This document shows positions 1 to 8,810 of a stretch of 32,492 nt of DNA, piece by piece; the first letter of the stretch is position 1, and the number at the start of each line of letters is the position of its first letter. The notes under the pieces were generated by a model that did not search any database, was not told where the DNA came from, and was given only the letters and a program-made list of their open reading frames with translations. The DNA lies in NCBI RefSeq assembly GCF_010501055.1, contig NZ_QVMO01000049.1:1-32492 (forward strand), given 5' to 3'. Origin of the DNA: Dysgonomonas sp. 521 (GTDB lineage: Bacteria; Bacteroidota; Bacteroidia; Bacteroidales; Dysgonomonadaceae). A program made the position numbers and the translations under genes.

Positions 1-243
<243 letters not shown>

Positions 244-260
244 AAAATATTTGGAAACTT

Positions 261-800
261 TTATATTCGTAAGGAGAGACTAAATACGGACAAGATTGCC
301 TGAATAATCAGATGGCCGGATAGATACTCATATACAGGCATCCCGCTTTGCAAACCCGATGCATTGATAGTTTCTATTATAATGGCTAAAACCGCCAGCA
401 ATGCAATTATAACTATGGCGGCTACTTCCCATCTGATATTGGTAAATATATTGGCAAACCGATGATAAAAATTAAGAAGATATGTATATACGTACATTAT
501 CTGCCATAGCGACAACAAAACCACCAATGTGAGTATAAAAAGAGGGAATGCATTTTCGCCGAAATACTTCGCAGCAAACTCGCTCCTGTTGATAAAAGGG
601 GAAACAAATAATAATATTATCAGGAATGACAGGATAACCGATATTATCTTCGCAAACTTCAGATTCTGATTTACAAGGGCATACCCGGGCTTATATATAG
701 TACTTGTATCCATATAGGAAATGTGTTCGCCACATATAGTACATTCATGGATACCGTTTTTTATTTCTGATTTAGAATGGGAGCAAAGTTGTGTTTTCAT
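261..800 (-). CDS. Zinc-ribbon-like membrane protein, unknown function
   Basis: 179 residues, not assigned to a named family. The N-terminus carries C6/H8 and a CTICGEH motif (about residues 21-27), which together look like a small zinc ribbon on the cytoplasmic side. Four strongly hydrophobic stretches follow (about 50-68, 84-110, 124-143 and 160-176), predicting an integral inner-membrane protein with loops containing YTYLLNFYHRF. The start is the only early ATG and leaves no room for an upstream extension. The stop lies 18 bp from the stop of the convergent transposase fragment, so the IS end abuts or overlaps the 3' end and the C-terminus may be altered. Function not inferred. Confidence 0.7.
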   Translation of the reverse strand: MKTQLCSHSKSEIKNGIHECTICGEHISYMDTSTIYKPGYALVNQNLKFAKIISVILSFLIILLFVSPFINRSEFAAKYFGENAFPLFILTLVVLLSLWQIMYVYTYLLNFYHRFANIFTNIRWEVAAIVIIALLAVLAIIIETINASGLQSGMPVYEYLSGHLIIQAILSVFSLSLRI

Positions 801-840
801 ACTGTAAATAATAATGCCAACAAATATAAACTAAAATATT

Positions 841-924
841 AGAAACTGCTTAAATTTTATTCGTTCAAATTTTTAGGGATGTTTTTTACATACGCTTCGC
901 TCCTGTGGTTGTTGGTTGTCATGC
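841..924 (+). repeat. Family A MITE-like repeat, truncated copy
   Basis: Begins with AGAAACTGCTTAAATTTTATTCG, matching the left terminus of the full family A copies at 8578 and 22160. It keeps the block reading acatacgcttcgctcctgtg at about 888, but lacks the middle hairpin and the right inverted terminus. It then runs into a different repeat (918-1037). The right edge is approximate. Confidence 0.7.
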
Positions 925-1037
925 TGACGATAGGAAGCATCTCGTTTCTCAAGAGACATTTGGCTCCGCTTCGCTCTGCCTATTTGCAATTGGCTAACGC
1001 CGAACGGTGTTTCACTCCGTTCAAAATGACAAAAAGG
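918..1037. repeat. Dispersed repeat with GTCATnCTGA and nATGACAAA ends
   Basis: Starts with gtcatgctgacgataggaag and ends with cactccgttcaaaatgacaa. Related segments occur at about 3757-3838 and 25511-25583. The ends GTCATnCTGA...nATGACAAA are roughly complementary, so the unit could fold. Similar 'cattctgagcgaagcgaagaatct' repeats are common between genes in Bacteroidota. The open frame crossing it is not considered a gene. Confidence 0.5.
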
Positions 1038-1214
1038 GTATTCTTTTCAAAATATTACCAAAATCGAAAAATTCAGACGACTTCATTGCAATATCCTAAC
1101 ATAAAAATTTATACACATGCCCGAATAAACATTCTTTAGTAAAAAACGCATTCATTTAGCATAAAATAAGGTATCCTGACAAAACAATTTTTAGAGTACT
1201 GCGTTATATAGATG

Positions 1215-1283
1215 TAGTTTTGTAAAGTTTGTGTTAAGGTTGAAGAGGTCTACGATGTGATATCGTGGCCTTTTTCTTTTTTT
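1215..1283 (+). ncRNA. Possible short transcript: TAnnTTTG box plus terminator-like hairpin
   Basis: TAGTTTTG at 1215-1222 matches the Bacteroidota -7 consensus, although no convincing -33 TTTG is seen. About 25 bp further on, ggtctacgat/atcgtggcc (1248-1270, imperfect) forms a hairpin followed by TTTTTCTTTTTTT (1271-1283). No gene follows on this strand; the antiporter is convergent. The unit could be a tiny RNA of about 55 nt or the remnant of a leader. Low confidence. Confidence 0.25.
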
Positions 1284-1378
1284 ACCTGTTGGCATAGCTT
1301 TCCATCTACGGCAAGCCTTTCCTCCGCTTACCGATATGGCAGAAGATAGCCGGATAGAACCTGAGCCGGAAGAATAAC

Positions 1379-2839
1379 CTACTTTTTAAGGGCAGACACC
1401 ACATCCGCCTCTTTCTTGTAACGGGTTTCTGTTTCGGCCCCGGAATGTTTAAAAACCTTTTGTATCAGGTTTAATAGCGGCCCTGTCATAAAGGTGGTTA
1501 CCAATGCCATGATTACCATCATGGAGAACATCTCCGCATTCAGCACGCCTAAGTCGTAACCAATATTCAATACCACCAGTTCCATAAGCCCGCGTGTGTT
1601 CATCAATGTACCTATAGTCAGGCTGTCTTTCCAGCTCTGGCCTGTAAACTTGGCCGCCGCCGCGCTTCCTATGAACTTGCCGAATATAGCGACTAAGATA
1701 ATCAGGCCTGTAACTTCCCACAATCCCACATTATTCAACAAGCCGATTTCGGTTCTCAGACCCGTTACCACAAAGAATAACGGCAGTAAAAGCACCAACG
1801 CGATATCTTCTAACTTATTTATAAACATTTGCCTGAACTTCTCCTTATCCGGCATCACCACACCAGCCATAAAGGCACCGAAAAGAGCATGGATGCCTAT
1901 TGTCTCCGTAACGAATGAAGAAGCCAATAAGACAAGAAAAAAGATGGCAATATAGGATTTACTACCCTCATCCCCCTCTTTATAAGATTCTCCTATTCGT
2001 TTCAGCAAAGGCCTGGCAACTTTTATCATTACGATCACATAAGTTACAGCCAACAGGATAGTATAAATGGAACTAACGAGCGAACCGGCTTTCACTACAG
2101 CTATAACCGCCGCTAACAGGCACCACGCGGTAATATCATCTGCGGCGGCACAGGTAATCGCGATAGCGCCCAAACGTGTCTTTTGCATCCCTCTTTCCTG
2201 AATAATACGTGCCAGTACAGGAAAAGCCGTAATACTCATGGATATACCCAGAAACAGACTAAAAGACAGGAAAGAAATGCCATCGGGAGCAAATTCCGAA
2301 TATATGAAATAGGCCAGACCCATACCTGCCGCAAAAGGCAGAATAATGCTGGCATGGCTAATGACAACCGCTTCGTGCACCTTATTTTTAAGGACATCAA
2401 GATTGAGCTCCATCCCAATAACGAACATAAACAGGACAAGCCCGATCTGGCTCAGGATCTGAAGGTTGCCTATCGACTGTACCGGAAAGATAAAGGATGA
2501 TACATCCGGAAGATATAATCCTAATAATGACGGGCCAAGTATAATCCCTGCCAATATTTCCCCGAGAACAGAAGGCTGTCCTATCTTTCTGAATACCCAG
2601 CCCAACAGTCTGGCCACTATAATAATCGTAGTGACCTGAAGCAATAAAATGCCGGCAGGATGCTGCAAATTGGACACAAAGGAAGACATAGAGTCCTGGA
2701 AAGCATTGCCGGAGGCAATATTTGTCACAATGCTACGTCCGGCTTCGAGATTACGCCCAACTGTAAGAATCCAGTATATTACTAAAGAAAAACCGCCAAT
2801 AATGGCTATATAGAACAATATATTTTTAATTTTTTTCAT
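1379..2839 (-). CDS. Cation:proton antiporter, CPA2 (Kef/NapA-like) family
   Basis: 486 residues. An integral membrane antiporter exchanging H+ for Na+ or K+ across the inner membrane, used for pH and cation homeostasis. A first membrane segment (about 5-27) and a short loop precede the Na_H exchanger domain (about 65-455), which has some 12 further hydrophobic segments. D234-D235 in AAADDITAW is the paired-aspartate ion-binding motif of electrogenic CPA2 exchangers. GQPSVLGEILAGIILGPS (about 87-104) is the usual entry signature. No C-terminal TrkA-N/RCK domain is present, so this is not a classical KefB/KefC. It stands alone between repeat-rich spacers. A near-match -7 box (TACCTTTC, 2875-2882) lies about 40 bp upstream. 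Substrate ion cannot be told from sequence. Confidence 0.9.
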   Translation of the reverse strand: MKKIKNILFYIAIIGGFSLVIYWILTVGRNLEAGRSIVTNIASGNAFQDSMSSFVSNLQHPAGILLLQVTTIIIVARLLGWVFRKIGQPSVLGEILAGIILGPSLLGLYLPDVSSFIFPVQSIGNLQILSQIGLVLFMFVIGMELNLDVLKNKVHEAVVISHASIILPFAAGMGLAYFIYSEFAPDGISFLSFSLFLGISMSITAFPVLARIIQERGMQKTRLGAIAITCAAADDITAWCLLAAVIAVVKAGSLVSSIYTILLAVTYVIVMIKVARPLLKRIGESYKEGDEGSKSYIAIFFLVLLASSFVTETIGIHALFGAFMAGVVMPDKEKFRQMFINKLEDIALVLLLPLFFVVTGLRTEIGLLNNVGLWEVTGLIILVAIFGKFIGSAAAAKFTGQSWKDSLTIGTLMNTRGLMELVVLNIGYDLGVLNAEMFSMMVIMALVTTFMTGPLLNLIQKVFKHSGAETETRYKKEADVVSALKK

Positions 2840-2945
2840 GTTGTATTCAAATTATATGGTTCTCAAAGCAAAAAGAAAGGTAGCGTAAGTATTTTTACGT
2901 CTTATTGTAACAGATAAAAGGTTTCTGTTGTTTTGCCTGTTTTAG

Positions 2946-3440
2946 TTAATAATGTCAATCAGGGGTTGAAAGCAGCTCAACTCCTGCCTGAAAGGCAGAA
3001 TCTTCATAACCGTATGCAAGCGCAGCGTAGCTTACGTAGCAAGGGGCAATAACACTCCCCCTGCCCGAAGCGGCAGGACACACAGTATGTCCTGTCTTTC
3101 AGACAGCTGGTATTGCTCATCCTTTTTCCGCAGGTCGATGACCCGCGGTTATGAAGATTTGGCTTTTCAAGCCTTTTCTCAACTCCTGATTGGCATGAAT
3201 AATGCGAATTATAATATTATAAGTCAATCTGCTGTCTTAGCTACAGTCAGGCTTCTAAGTCCGCGAAGCGGGCTAATATGGATAACCACGGGTAAAACCC
3301 GTGGAAAAAGCGAATAAGAGGAGACCGTCTCCGTAGGAGGCGAATGGGACTTATTTTCGCTGTTTTCAGTCCCTTCGGGACAATTAGCTACTATGTCTGT
3401 CAACCCTCAATTCGCATTAATAATGTCAATCAGTAGTTGA
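2946..3440. repeat. Mosaic of palindromic intergenic repeats (left half)
   Basis: Gene-free stretch bracketed by two direct copies of taataatgtcaatcag (2946 and 3418). Inside: an inverted pair ATCTTCATAACCG (3000-3012) and CGGTTATGAAGAT (3146-3158); the hairpin CCACGGGT/ACCCGTGG (3286-3293 and 3297-3304); and the hairpin GTCCC-TTC-GGGAC (3369-3381). Such small palindromes recur between genes in many Bacteroidota genomes. The short open frame at 3087-3317 lies wholly inside the repeats and is not taken as a gene. Confidence 0.6.
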
Positions 3441-3980
3441 TAAATTAAACGTTCTTTTATTTTTTATTCTGCGCGCAATCGCAGATTGCTTGCCTTACTT
3501 TTGGCCAAAGCTCCAAAAGTAAGCAAAAAAGCATTGCGCCCCGCTTCGCCGTACGACCCACCATCGGCTTGTCGGCTGAATGAAGTGATGAAAGATTCAT
3601 CATTGCGATAATTGGCAGACGATGCTTAAAAGCGCCCGCACTTCATTCTACGCCGACTGCACCGGGTGGGTACCCCGTAGGCTTGCTAACGGCGCTGGCT
3701 GACGCCTGACGAGCAGGATTTATACCAATGTCATCAAGTTAAGTAAATCTTATCCCCTGTCATCCTGAACGATAGTGAAGGATCTCTTTTCTTAAAAGCA
3801 ATTTGCTTACACGGGATGCTTCGTCCCTAGCATGACAAAGAGGAAAAAAGCTTAACTTAATGACATTGAGGGCTATCCTCAGTCTTGACACTGCGTTGCA
3901 ACTCCGTGCATAAGTTCCGTTGGTGGGTGCCGAGGGACAAGCCCGGGAGGGCGCGGCAGCAGGGAGCAGGCGCGCTTAAA
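3441..3980. repeat. Large cruciform-forming repeat (right half of the mosaic)
   Basis: Contains the hairpin CTTACTTTTGG (3494-3504)/CCAAAAGTAAG (3513-3523). A larger imperfect inverted structure follows, in which TACGACCCACC and GAATGAAGTG pair with CACTTCATTC and GGTGGGTA. Next come a GTCATCCTGA...ATGACAAA unit (about 3757-3838) and a 33-bp GC-rich block (3935-3967) that recurs inverted at 32409-32441. The window's right end shows the same kinds of pieces in similar order (cgttcttttattttt, the CTTnCTTTTGG hairpin, ggctatcct), so this is one copy of a long dispersed repeat. No gene seen. Confidence 0.6.
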
Positions 3981-4069
3981 CAAGGTTGCAAACATAATAT
4001 CGTTGCTTTTAAATTGTTCTTTGAAATAAAAAAATAGTATCCCACCCTTCAATTTTTCTTCAAATAGCC

Positions 4070-4077
4070 TATCTTTG
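4070..4077 (+). promoter_or_regulatory. Candidate -7 box for mgtE
   Basis: TATCTTTG matches the Bacteroidota -7 consensus TAnnTTTG; no clear -33 TTTG lies 19-20 bp upstream. If used, the mgtE mRNA would carry a leader of about 135 nt, long for this phylum. I did not recognise an M-box or other Mg2+ riboswitch in it. Confidence 0.4.
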
Positions 4078-4218
4078 CACCACATTTTATAATAGGGTTA
4101 TCAACGTTTTCCTAATTACATTACTGCTCCGGATTATTAGCAAACGTAAATTCATCCCGGAAACATTTTTTATATAAGAATGTTTTTGTATTATCCACTT
4201 TATTAACGCTCTGAATGG

Positions 4219-5610
4219 ATGAAAGAAAACATAGAATTATTAGCGGAAGAAACAAGGCTTCTGGTCGATACCGGAGATACAGACATGCTACGCGTATTTC
4301 TGGACGACCTGAACATATCTGATGTAGAAGACCTCATTGACGAATTGCCCGAATACGCGCCTCTGTTTATTAATACGATGAGTATCAACAGGGCGGTAAA
4401 TGTATTCCGCATATTAGACGTGCCTACTCAGGAACGTACAATAACGAAACTTTCTGCTCACAAAATATCTGAAATCATCAATGGGCTGCCCCCTGATGAC
4501 CGTACTGCATTTTTCGGAGAACTGAAAAATCAGGAATTGCAACACAGGTTGATTTCCCTGCTTAGTCCGGAAGACCGGAGGGAAGTTTTCACTTTGCTCT
4601 CATACCCCGAAGACAGTATCGGGCGTATGATGACGCCTGATTTTCTTGCCATACCTAAGAATTTCACGGTAGGAGACACATTAAAATATATCCGGCTGAA
4701 CGCCAAAAACTCCGAAACAATCGATGTAATATACATATTAGAAGAAAACGGTGTATTAATAGATGACTTACGGATAAAGGAACTGCTCACCAACGACCCT
4801 AAAACACGGATAAGCGACCTCATAGATGGCAGGCTTATCTCATTAAACGCGCAAGACCCTGTAGAAGAAGGAATCAAAATATTCAAGATGAACAACAGGG
4901 TAGCGTTGCCCGTAATAGATTCCGGCGGTATATTACTCGGTATTGTTACCATCGACGACATCCTCTGGGCTGCCGACGAAGAATATTCGGAGGACATGCA
5001 ACGAATGGGGGGTATAGCCGCACTGGATGAGCCTTACCTCGACCTGCCTGTATACAAACTGATATGGAAACGTGCCGGGTGGCTTATCGTGTTGTTTATC
5101 GGCGAGTTGCTCACAGCCTCGGTAATGCAGTATTACGAAGAACAGTTGGCGCAGGTAATCGTATTGGCACTGTTTTTACCGCTCATGATATCAAGTGGCG
5201 GAAACAGTGGTTCTCAGGCGTCAACCCTCGTTATCCAGGCAATGGCTACAGGAGAAGTAAAACTGAAGGACTGGTGGCGTGTATTCCGCAGGGAGATCGT
5301 CTCCGGATTTAGTTTGGGAATTATATTAGGGATTATAGGTTTTTTCAGAATATACATCTGGCACCTTATATTTCCCAATCTATATGGCGAACACTGGACT
5401 ATGGTGGGCTCCACCGTATCTCTGGCCCTTGTGGGCATAGTCATGTGGGGATCGCTGATAGGCTCTATGCTACCGTTTATACTCAGGCGTCTGGGCGCAG
5501 ACCCGGCCACATCTTCAGCGCCTTTCGTTGCCACCATTGTGGATGTCACAGGGTTGATGATTTATCTTACGATAGCCAGCTGGATTTTCGGGCCATTGAT
5601 GCATCCTTAA
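4219..5610 (+). CDS. mgtE: Magnesium transporter MgtE
   Basis: 463 residues, the normal length for MgtE, a Mg2+-selective channel of the inner membrane gated by intracellular Mg2+. Order of domains: helical cytosolic N-domain (about 1-130), a CBS pair (about 135-255, with the second CBS around GGILLGIVTIDDILWA), a plug helix rich in acids (EEYSEDMQRMGG), and five membrane helices (about 285-460). The pore-family motif GGNSGSQASTLVIQAMATGE is at about 329-348. The start is the first in-frame ATG after a TAnnTTTG promoter, and a strong terminator follows 16 bp after the stop, so the gene is monocistronic. No missing motif was noticed. Confidence 0.95.
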   Translation: MKENIELLAEETRLLVDTGDTDMLRVFLDDLNISDVEDLIDELPEYAPLFINTMSINRAVNVFRILDVPTQERTITKLSAHKISEIINGLPPDDRTAFFGELKNQELQHRLISLLSPEDRREVFTLLSYPEDSIGRMMTPDFLAIPKNFTVGDTLKYIRLNAKNSETIDVIYILEENGVLIDDLRIKELLTNDPKTRISDLIDGRLISLNAQDPVEEGIKIFKMNNRVALPVIDSGGILLGIVTIDDILWAADEEYSEDMQRMGGIAALDEPYLDLPVYKLIWKRAGWLIVLFIGELLTASVMQYYEEQLAQVIVLALFLPLMISSGGNSGSQASTLVIQAMATGEVKLKDWWRVFRREIVSGFSLGIILGIIGFFRIYIWHLIFPNLYGEHWTMVGSTVSLALVGIVMWGSLIGSMLPFILRRLGADPATSSAPFVATIVDVTGLMIYLTIASWIFGPLMHP

Positions 5611-5625
5611 AAGAAAGAACAGAAA

Positions 5626-5658
5626 GGGTTGTGACCAAAATCACAACTCTTTTTTTTT
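5626..5658 (+). terminator. Intrinsic terminator of mgtE
   Basis: Nine-pair stem, GGGTTGTGA (5626-5634) with TCACAACTC (5641-5649), loop CCAAAA, followed directly by a run of nine T (5650-5658). Confidence 0.85.
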
Positions 5659-5760
5659 GTGTGTTAAACAAGATTGCAATTTCATACGTTAATAATATAT
5701 AGATAAGCCCAATAAATCCTCTGATATTTCTTCTATGGAATATCCCTTAACCTAGAACAG

Positions 5761-6318
5761 ATGGAAACAAAGAAGAAAAAGACGGCAAACATTCCTGAGA
5801 CCATCGAATCTCAAATGGTCATTCGCAACCGTACCAAAGGTATAATACTTGAATACAACAACCTGTATGCATCACAGAAAGAGCAACGGCAACGTATAAT
5901 GGAAAAACTGCTGGGCCATTTTGGTACAGGCTCCGCAATAGAGCAGCCATTTCATTGCGACTATGGATACAACATTCATATTGGTAAAAATTTTTATGCA
6001 AATACCGGCTGTCTGCTAAAAGACAAGGCGATGATCAAAATCGGAGACAATGTCATGTTTGGCCCCAATGTCGGGATATATACATCCGGACACCCTTTCG
6101 GTATTAGAAGCGAAAATAACAAGATGCCTGAATATATTTTACCTGTAACCATCGGTAATGATGTATGGGTAGGAGGAAATGTTATTATTCTGGCCGGAGT
6201 AACTATAGGAGATAACGCCATGATAGGCGCTGGTAGTATCGTAACCTGTGATATTCCGGCAGATACAATAGCTGCCGGTAATCCGGCCAGGGTTATCAAA
6301 AAAATGATAGAGTCGTAA
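5761..6318 (+). CDS. Sugar O-acetyltransferase (maltose/galactoside acetyltransferase type)
   Basis: 185 residues, typical length for the LacA/Maa/NodL group. These cytosolic trimeric enzymes move acetyl from acetyl-CoA to a sugar hydroxyl. The N-terminal helical Mac domain is at about 10-60. Left-handed beta-helix hexapeptide repeats follow (IHIGKN, MIKIGDN, VTIGND, VTIGDN), and the closing AGNPARVIKK is diagnostic. H111 in YTSGHP is the expected catalytic histidine. An ATG at 5761 gives the full Mac domain; no Shine-Dalgarno is visible, as usual here. It is convergent with the FAD dehydrogenase, stops 16 bp apart, with no separate terminator. The actual acceptor sugar is unknown. Confidence 0.9.
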   Translation: METKKKKTANIPETIESQMVIRNRTKGIILEYNNLYASQKEQRQRIMEKLLGHFGTGSAIEQPFHCDYGYNIHIGKNFYANTGCLLKDKAMIKIGDNVMFGPNVGIYTSGHPFGIRSENNKMPEYILPVTIGNDVWVGGNVIILAGVTIGDNAMIGAGSIVTCDIPADTIAAGNPARVIKKMIES

Positions 6319-6334
6319 AGAAAGGTATTACGAA

Positions 6335-7909
6335 TTAAGAAGTATGGTTTTCCGCCTTGAGTTTACCAGCCAGTGCTTCGGCGCAACGTTCCCCATCCAT
6401 TGCGGCAGAAACTATTCCACCGGCATATCCGGCACCTTCGCCACAGGGATATAACCCTTCTATTTCAACATGCTGCATCGTATCCCTGCTGCGTACCACA
6501 CGCACAGGCGACGATGTGCGGCTCTCTACGGCAAGAAGTATCGCATCGTTGGTAAGATACCCTTTATAACTATTGCCTACCTTCCTGAAAGCTTCCTGCA
6601 AACGGCTCGATACAAATTTTGGCATCCACTCATGCATAGGAGAAGGTACTACTCCCGGCGAATAGGAAGTCTGAGGCAAGGACTGGCTCTCTTTACCATT
6701 CACAAAGTCATACAGGCGCTGGGCAGGCGCAACCTGTGTCTTTCCGCCGTGTATCCATGCCAACTCTTCCAAATCTTCTACAAACTTAAGAAGCGATAAC
6801 TCATCATACTTCGCATATTCAGGGAAATCTTCGGGATGTATCTCAACCACTACGCCCGAATTAGACCATCGGGAACCTCTGTTCGAAGGAGACATACCAT
6901 TTACAACAACCTGCTTGGGGCCACTGGCCGATGGCACAATAGTACCACCCGGGCACATACAGAAAGAATAAACTCCACGCCCACCTGCCTGCACTACAAA
7001 ACTATATTCGGCAGCGGGCAAGTACTCGCCCCGCCCTTCCTGACAATGGTATTGTATCTGGTCGATCAAATGGGACGGATGTTCAACCCTGAATCCTACG
7101 GCCAGCCCTTTTGCTTCTATTTTTATCTTCTGTTCATACAACATGTAATATACATCCCGGGCAGAATGACCTGTGGCAAGGATGACTTGCCCATGAAATG
7201 TTTTTCCGGTGTTAGTTTCTACGCCTTTTACCGCGCTACCTTCGATAATCAGCTTATCCATACGTGTTTCAAAATGGACTTCTCCACCCGACAATATTAT
7301 CTGCACACGCATTTTCTCTATAATGCCCGGCAATTTATCCGTACCGATATGTGGATGGGCATCCACAAGGATAGAGGTATCGGCACCATGCTGGCAAAAG
7401 ACGTTCAGTATTTTTTCTACATTCCCGCGTTTCTTACTGCGGGTGTATAGCTTCCCATCCGAATAGGCGCCTGCTCCCCCCTCGCCGAAGCAATAGTTGG
7501 ATTCAGGGTTTACCACATGCTCCCTGTTCATCAGGGCTGTATCCCGTTTGCGGTCACGCACATTTTTTCCACGTTCTATTACGATGGGGCGAATACCCAA
7601 TTCGATTAAACGCAGTGCGGCAAACAGGCCTGCAGGGCCTGCCCCTACAACGATAGCCTGCGGACAGTCCTTCACATTCGGATAGAAAGTACTCACAAAG
7701 GCCGGATCGTTTTGTTCTTCATTTACGTACCCCCTTACTTTCAGGTTTACAAAAATGTTACGTTGGCGCGCATCGATCGAACGGCGCAAAATACGAACTG
7801 AATTTATATCTTTGACTGGGATACCTGACTGGGATGAAAATATACGTTTGACTTTTTCTATATCTGACGCCTGTTCGGGCGTAACGCGTAAGTCTATATC
7901 TTTTTGCAT
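6335..7909 (-). CDS. FAD-dependent dehydrogenase, COG2509 family
   Basis: 524 residues. Flavoprotein of the widespread but uncharacterised COG2509 group. An N-terminal alpha/beta segment (about 1-80, RRSIDARQRNIFVNLKVRGYV) precedes the Rossmann motif VVGAGPAG (G89-x-G91-x-x-G94), with E113 in VIERG to bind the ribose of FAD. The conserved middle motif CPGGTIVPSASG and the C-terminal flavin motif CGEGAGYAGGIVSAAMDG, which is typical of HI0933/COG2509 proteins, are present. A TATCTTTG box (7930-7937) lies 21 bp upstream of the ATG, giving a very short leader. Family B repeat begins 8 bp beyond that box. Electron acceptor and substrate are not known for the family. Confidence 0.9.
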   Translation of the reverse strand: MQKDIDLRVTPEQASDIEKVKRIFSSQSGIPVKDINSVRILRRSIDARQRNIFVNLKVRGYVNEEQNDPAFVSTFYPNVKDCPQAIVVGAGPAGLFAALRLIELGIRPIVIERGKNVRDRKRDTALMNREHVVNPESNYCFGEGGAGAYSDGKLYTRSKKRGNVEKILNVFCQHGADTSILVDAHPHIGTDKLPGIIEKMRVQIILSGGEVHFETRMDKLIIEGSAVKGVETNTGKTFHGQVILATGHSARDVYYMLYEQKIKIEAKGLAVGFRVEHPSHLIDQIQYHCQEGRGEYLPAAEYSFVVQAGGRGVYSFCMCPGGTIVPSASGPKQVVVNGMSPSNRGSRWSNSGVVVEIHPEDFPEYAKYDELSLLKFVEDLEELAWIHGGKTQVAPAQRLYDFVNGKESQSLPQTSYSPGVVPSPMHEWMPKFVSSRLQEAFRKVGNSYKGYLTNDAILLAVESRTSSPVRVVRSRDTMQHVEIEGLYPCGEGAGYAGGIVSAAMDGERCAEALAGKLKAENHTS

Positions 7910-7929
7910 AAATAATAAATATTGAGATG

Positions 7930-7937
7930 CAAAGATA
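7930..7937 (-). promoter_or_regulatory. -7 box for the COG2509 dehydrogenase
   Basis: On the minus strand reads TATCTTTG. Its upstream partner falls within the inverted terminus of the neighbouring repeat (TTTA, 18 bp away), so the repeat may supply or may have replaced the -33 element. Confidence 0.5.
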
Positions 7938-7945
7938 AGTTATTT

Positions 7946-8040
7946 AGAGCCTGTTTAAATTTTATAGCAAATCTTTTTTATAGCTACTTTTAGATAGATT
8001 TTATCATTTTTGCTAATAGAACCAACGGTCAGCAGGCTAA
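7946..8040 (-). repeat. Family B MITE-like repeat, 3'-truncated copy
   Basis: AGAGCCTGTTTAAATTTTATAGCAAA and the following TTTTTATAGCTA..TTTTAGAT.GATTTTATCATTTTTGC match the left ends of copies at 26743 and 29771. The right half with its inverted terminus is missing. The strand is the strand of the adjacent gene; the right edge is approximate. Confidence 0.65.
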
Positions 8041-8075
8041 AATCCAGATTTTAGATAAATAGATGAATATCATAA

Positions 8076-8501
8076 CTATACCGTTATCCTGTACACATTC
8101 GTATCGCGCAGTTCGAAACCTATCTTCCGATAGAGATTGTTAGCCGCCACGCGGGCAGGATTTGATGTAAGGTTAATGCTGGAGACATCAAGCCCACTTG
8201 CAAAATCTACCGCATGATTTAAAAGTGACTCCCCTACGCGTTGCCCACGGGCGCTTATATCTACTACCACATCTTCTATCCATGCTTTCGTTCCCGATGG
8301 TGTTTGCACAACGGCTAAAGTCAGTGTACCTACAATGTTTGGGTTATAAGCCAAAAAGAGATAAGTGTTGGATGTATTTATTATAGCTTCTAAATCCTCT
8401 TTTCGTGGGACTCCTGATTTGGGGTCTAATTGAGGTATCAGTCTGGAAAACGCTTCCACAACTTCATTCGTTATCTGCTCAGCTTGCTTTACTTCTATCA
8501 T
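8076..8501 (-). CDS. GNAT-family N-acetyltransferase
   Basis: About 141 residues from the chosen start. The GNAT fold uses acetyl-CoA to acetylate an amine on a small molecule or protein. Visible: beta strands around YLFLAYNPNIVGTLTLAVV, the region AWIEDVVVDISARGQRVGESLLNHAVDFA (motif A, with the pyrophosphate-binding loop RGQRVG), and the late LTSNPARVAANNLYRKIGFEL (motif B). An in-frame ATG at 8537 exists, but a perfect TATCTTTG box (8521-8528) lies inside that extension. The transcript should start near 8514, so the ATG at 8501 is preferred. The promoter is immediately followed by a leader of roughly 13 nt. Substrate unknown. Confidence 0.85.
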   Translation of the reverse strand: MIEVKQAEQITNEVVEAFSRLIPQLDPKSGVPRKEDLEAIINTSNTYLFLAYNPNIVGTLTLAVVQTPSGTKAWIEDVVVDISARGQRVGESLLNHAVDFASGLDVSSINLTSNPARVAANNLYRKIGFELRDTNVYRITV

Positions 8502-8520
8502 ATTAATCGGTTTATTACCA

Positions 8521-8528
8521 CAAAGATA
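8521..8528 (-). promoter_or_regulatory. -7 box deciding the GNAT gene start
   Basis: TATCTTTG on the minus strand; the -33 region is weak. It lies downstream of the alternative ATG at 8537, so it argues for translation from 8501. Confidence 0.5.
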
Positions 8529-8577
8529 TATTTTCAATATAGTTTTTCATTATATTTGAATGAAAATAAAAAGAATC

Positions 8578-8791
8578 AGTAACTGTTTAAATTTTATTCG
8601 TTCAAATTTTTAGAGATGTTTTAGAGATGTTTTCTTCTTCCTCGAAACGATAATAGCAGGCTATTTACATACGCTTCGCTCCTGTGACCGCTGGTTGAGT
8701 TGAGAGAAAGGAAAAAACAGCCGAAAACAGACTAAAAATGAACGAAGAAAAAGATATAATAAAATATTCGTATAAAATTTAAACAGTTACT
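8578..8791 (+). repeat. Family A MITE-like repeat, long form (214 bp)
   Basis: Ends are AGTAACTGTTTAAATTTTA and its exact inverse TAAAATTTAAACAGTTACT (19 bp). The interior has a doubled tttagagatgt, the small palindrome AATAGCAGGCTATT, and an about 30-bp block (about 8667-8695) absent from the short copies at 10293 and 27998. It ends 19 bp before the tag start codon. No coding capacity. Confidence 0.9.
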
Positions 8792-8810
8792 CAGTAAAAA
8801 CACACGATAT

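Noticed and set aside
879..1139. 86-codon open frame on the plus strand
   Set aside because: It lies across a truncated family A repeat and a dispersed GTCAT/ATGAC repeat; the translation has no family features and no promoter fits.
3087..3317. 76-codon open frame in the mosaic region
   Set aside because: Entirely inside palindromic repeats; the frame includes hairpin sequences that recur elsewhere.
3857..4085. Two overlapping open frames on the minus strand upstream of mgtE
   Set aside because: They start at or near the mgtE -7 box and read through the 33-bp repeat block; typical chance frames.
4078..4218. Magnesium riboswitch (M-box) in the mgtE leader
   Set aside because: The leader is long enough but I could not find the conserved M-box core or a leader terminator.
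8502..8537. Upstream ATG for the GNAT gene
   Set aside because: The -7 box lies inside this extension, so the codon would not be transcribed.
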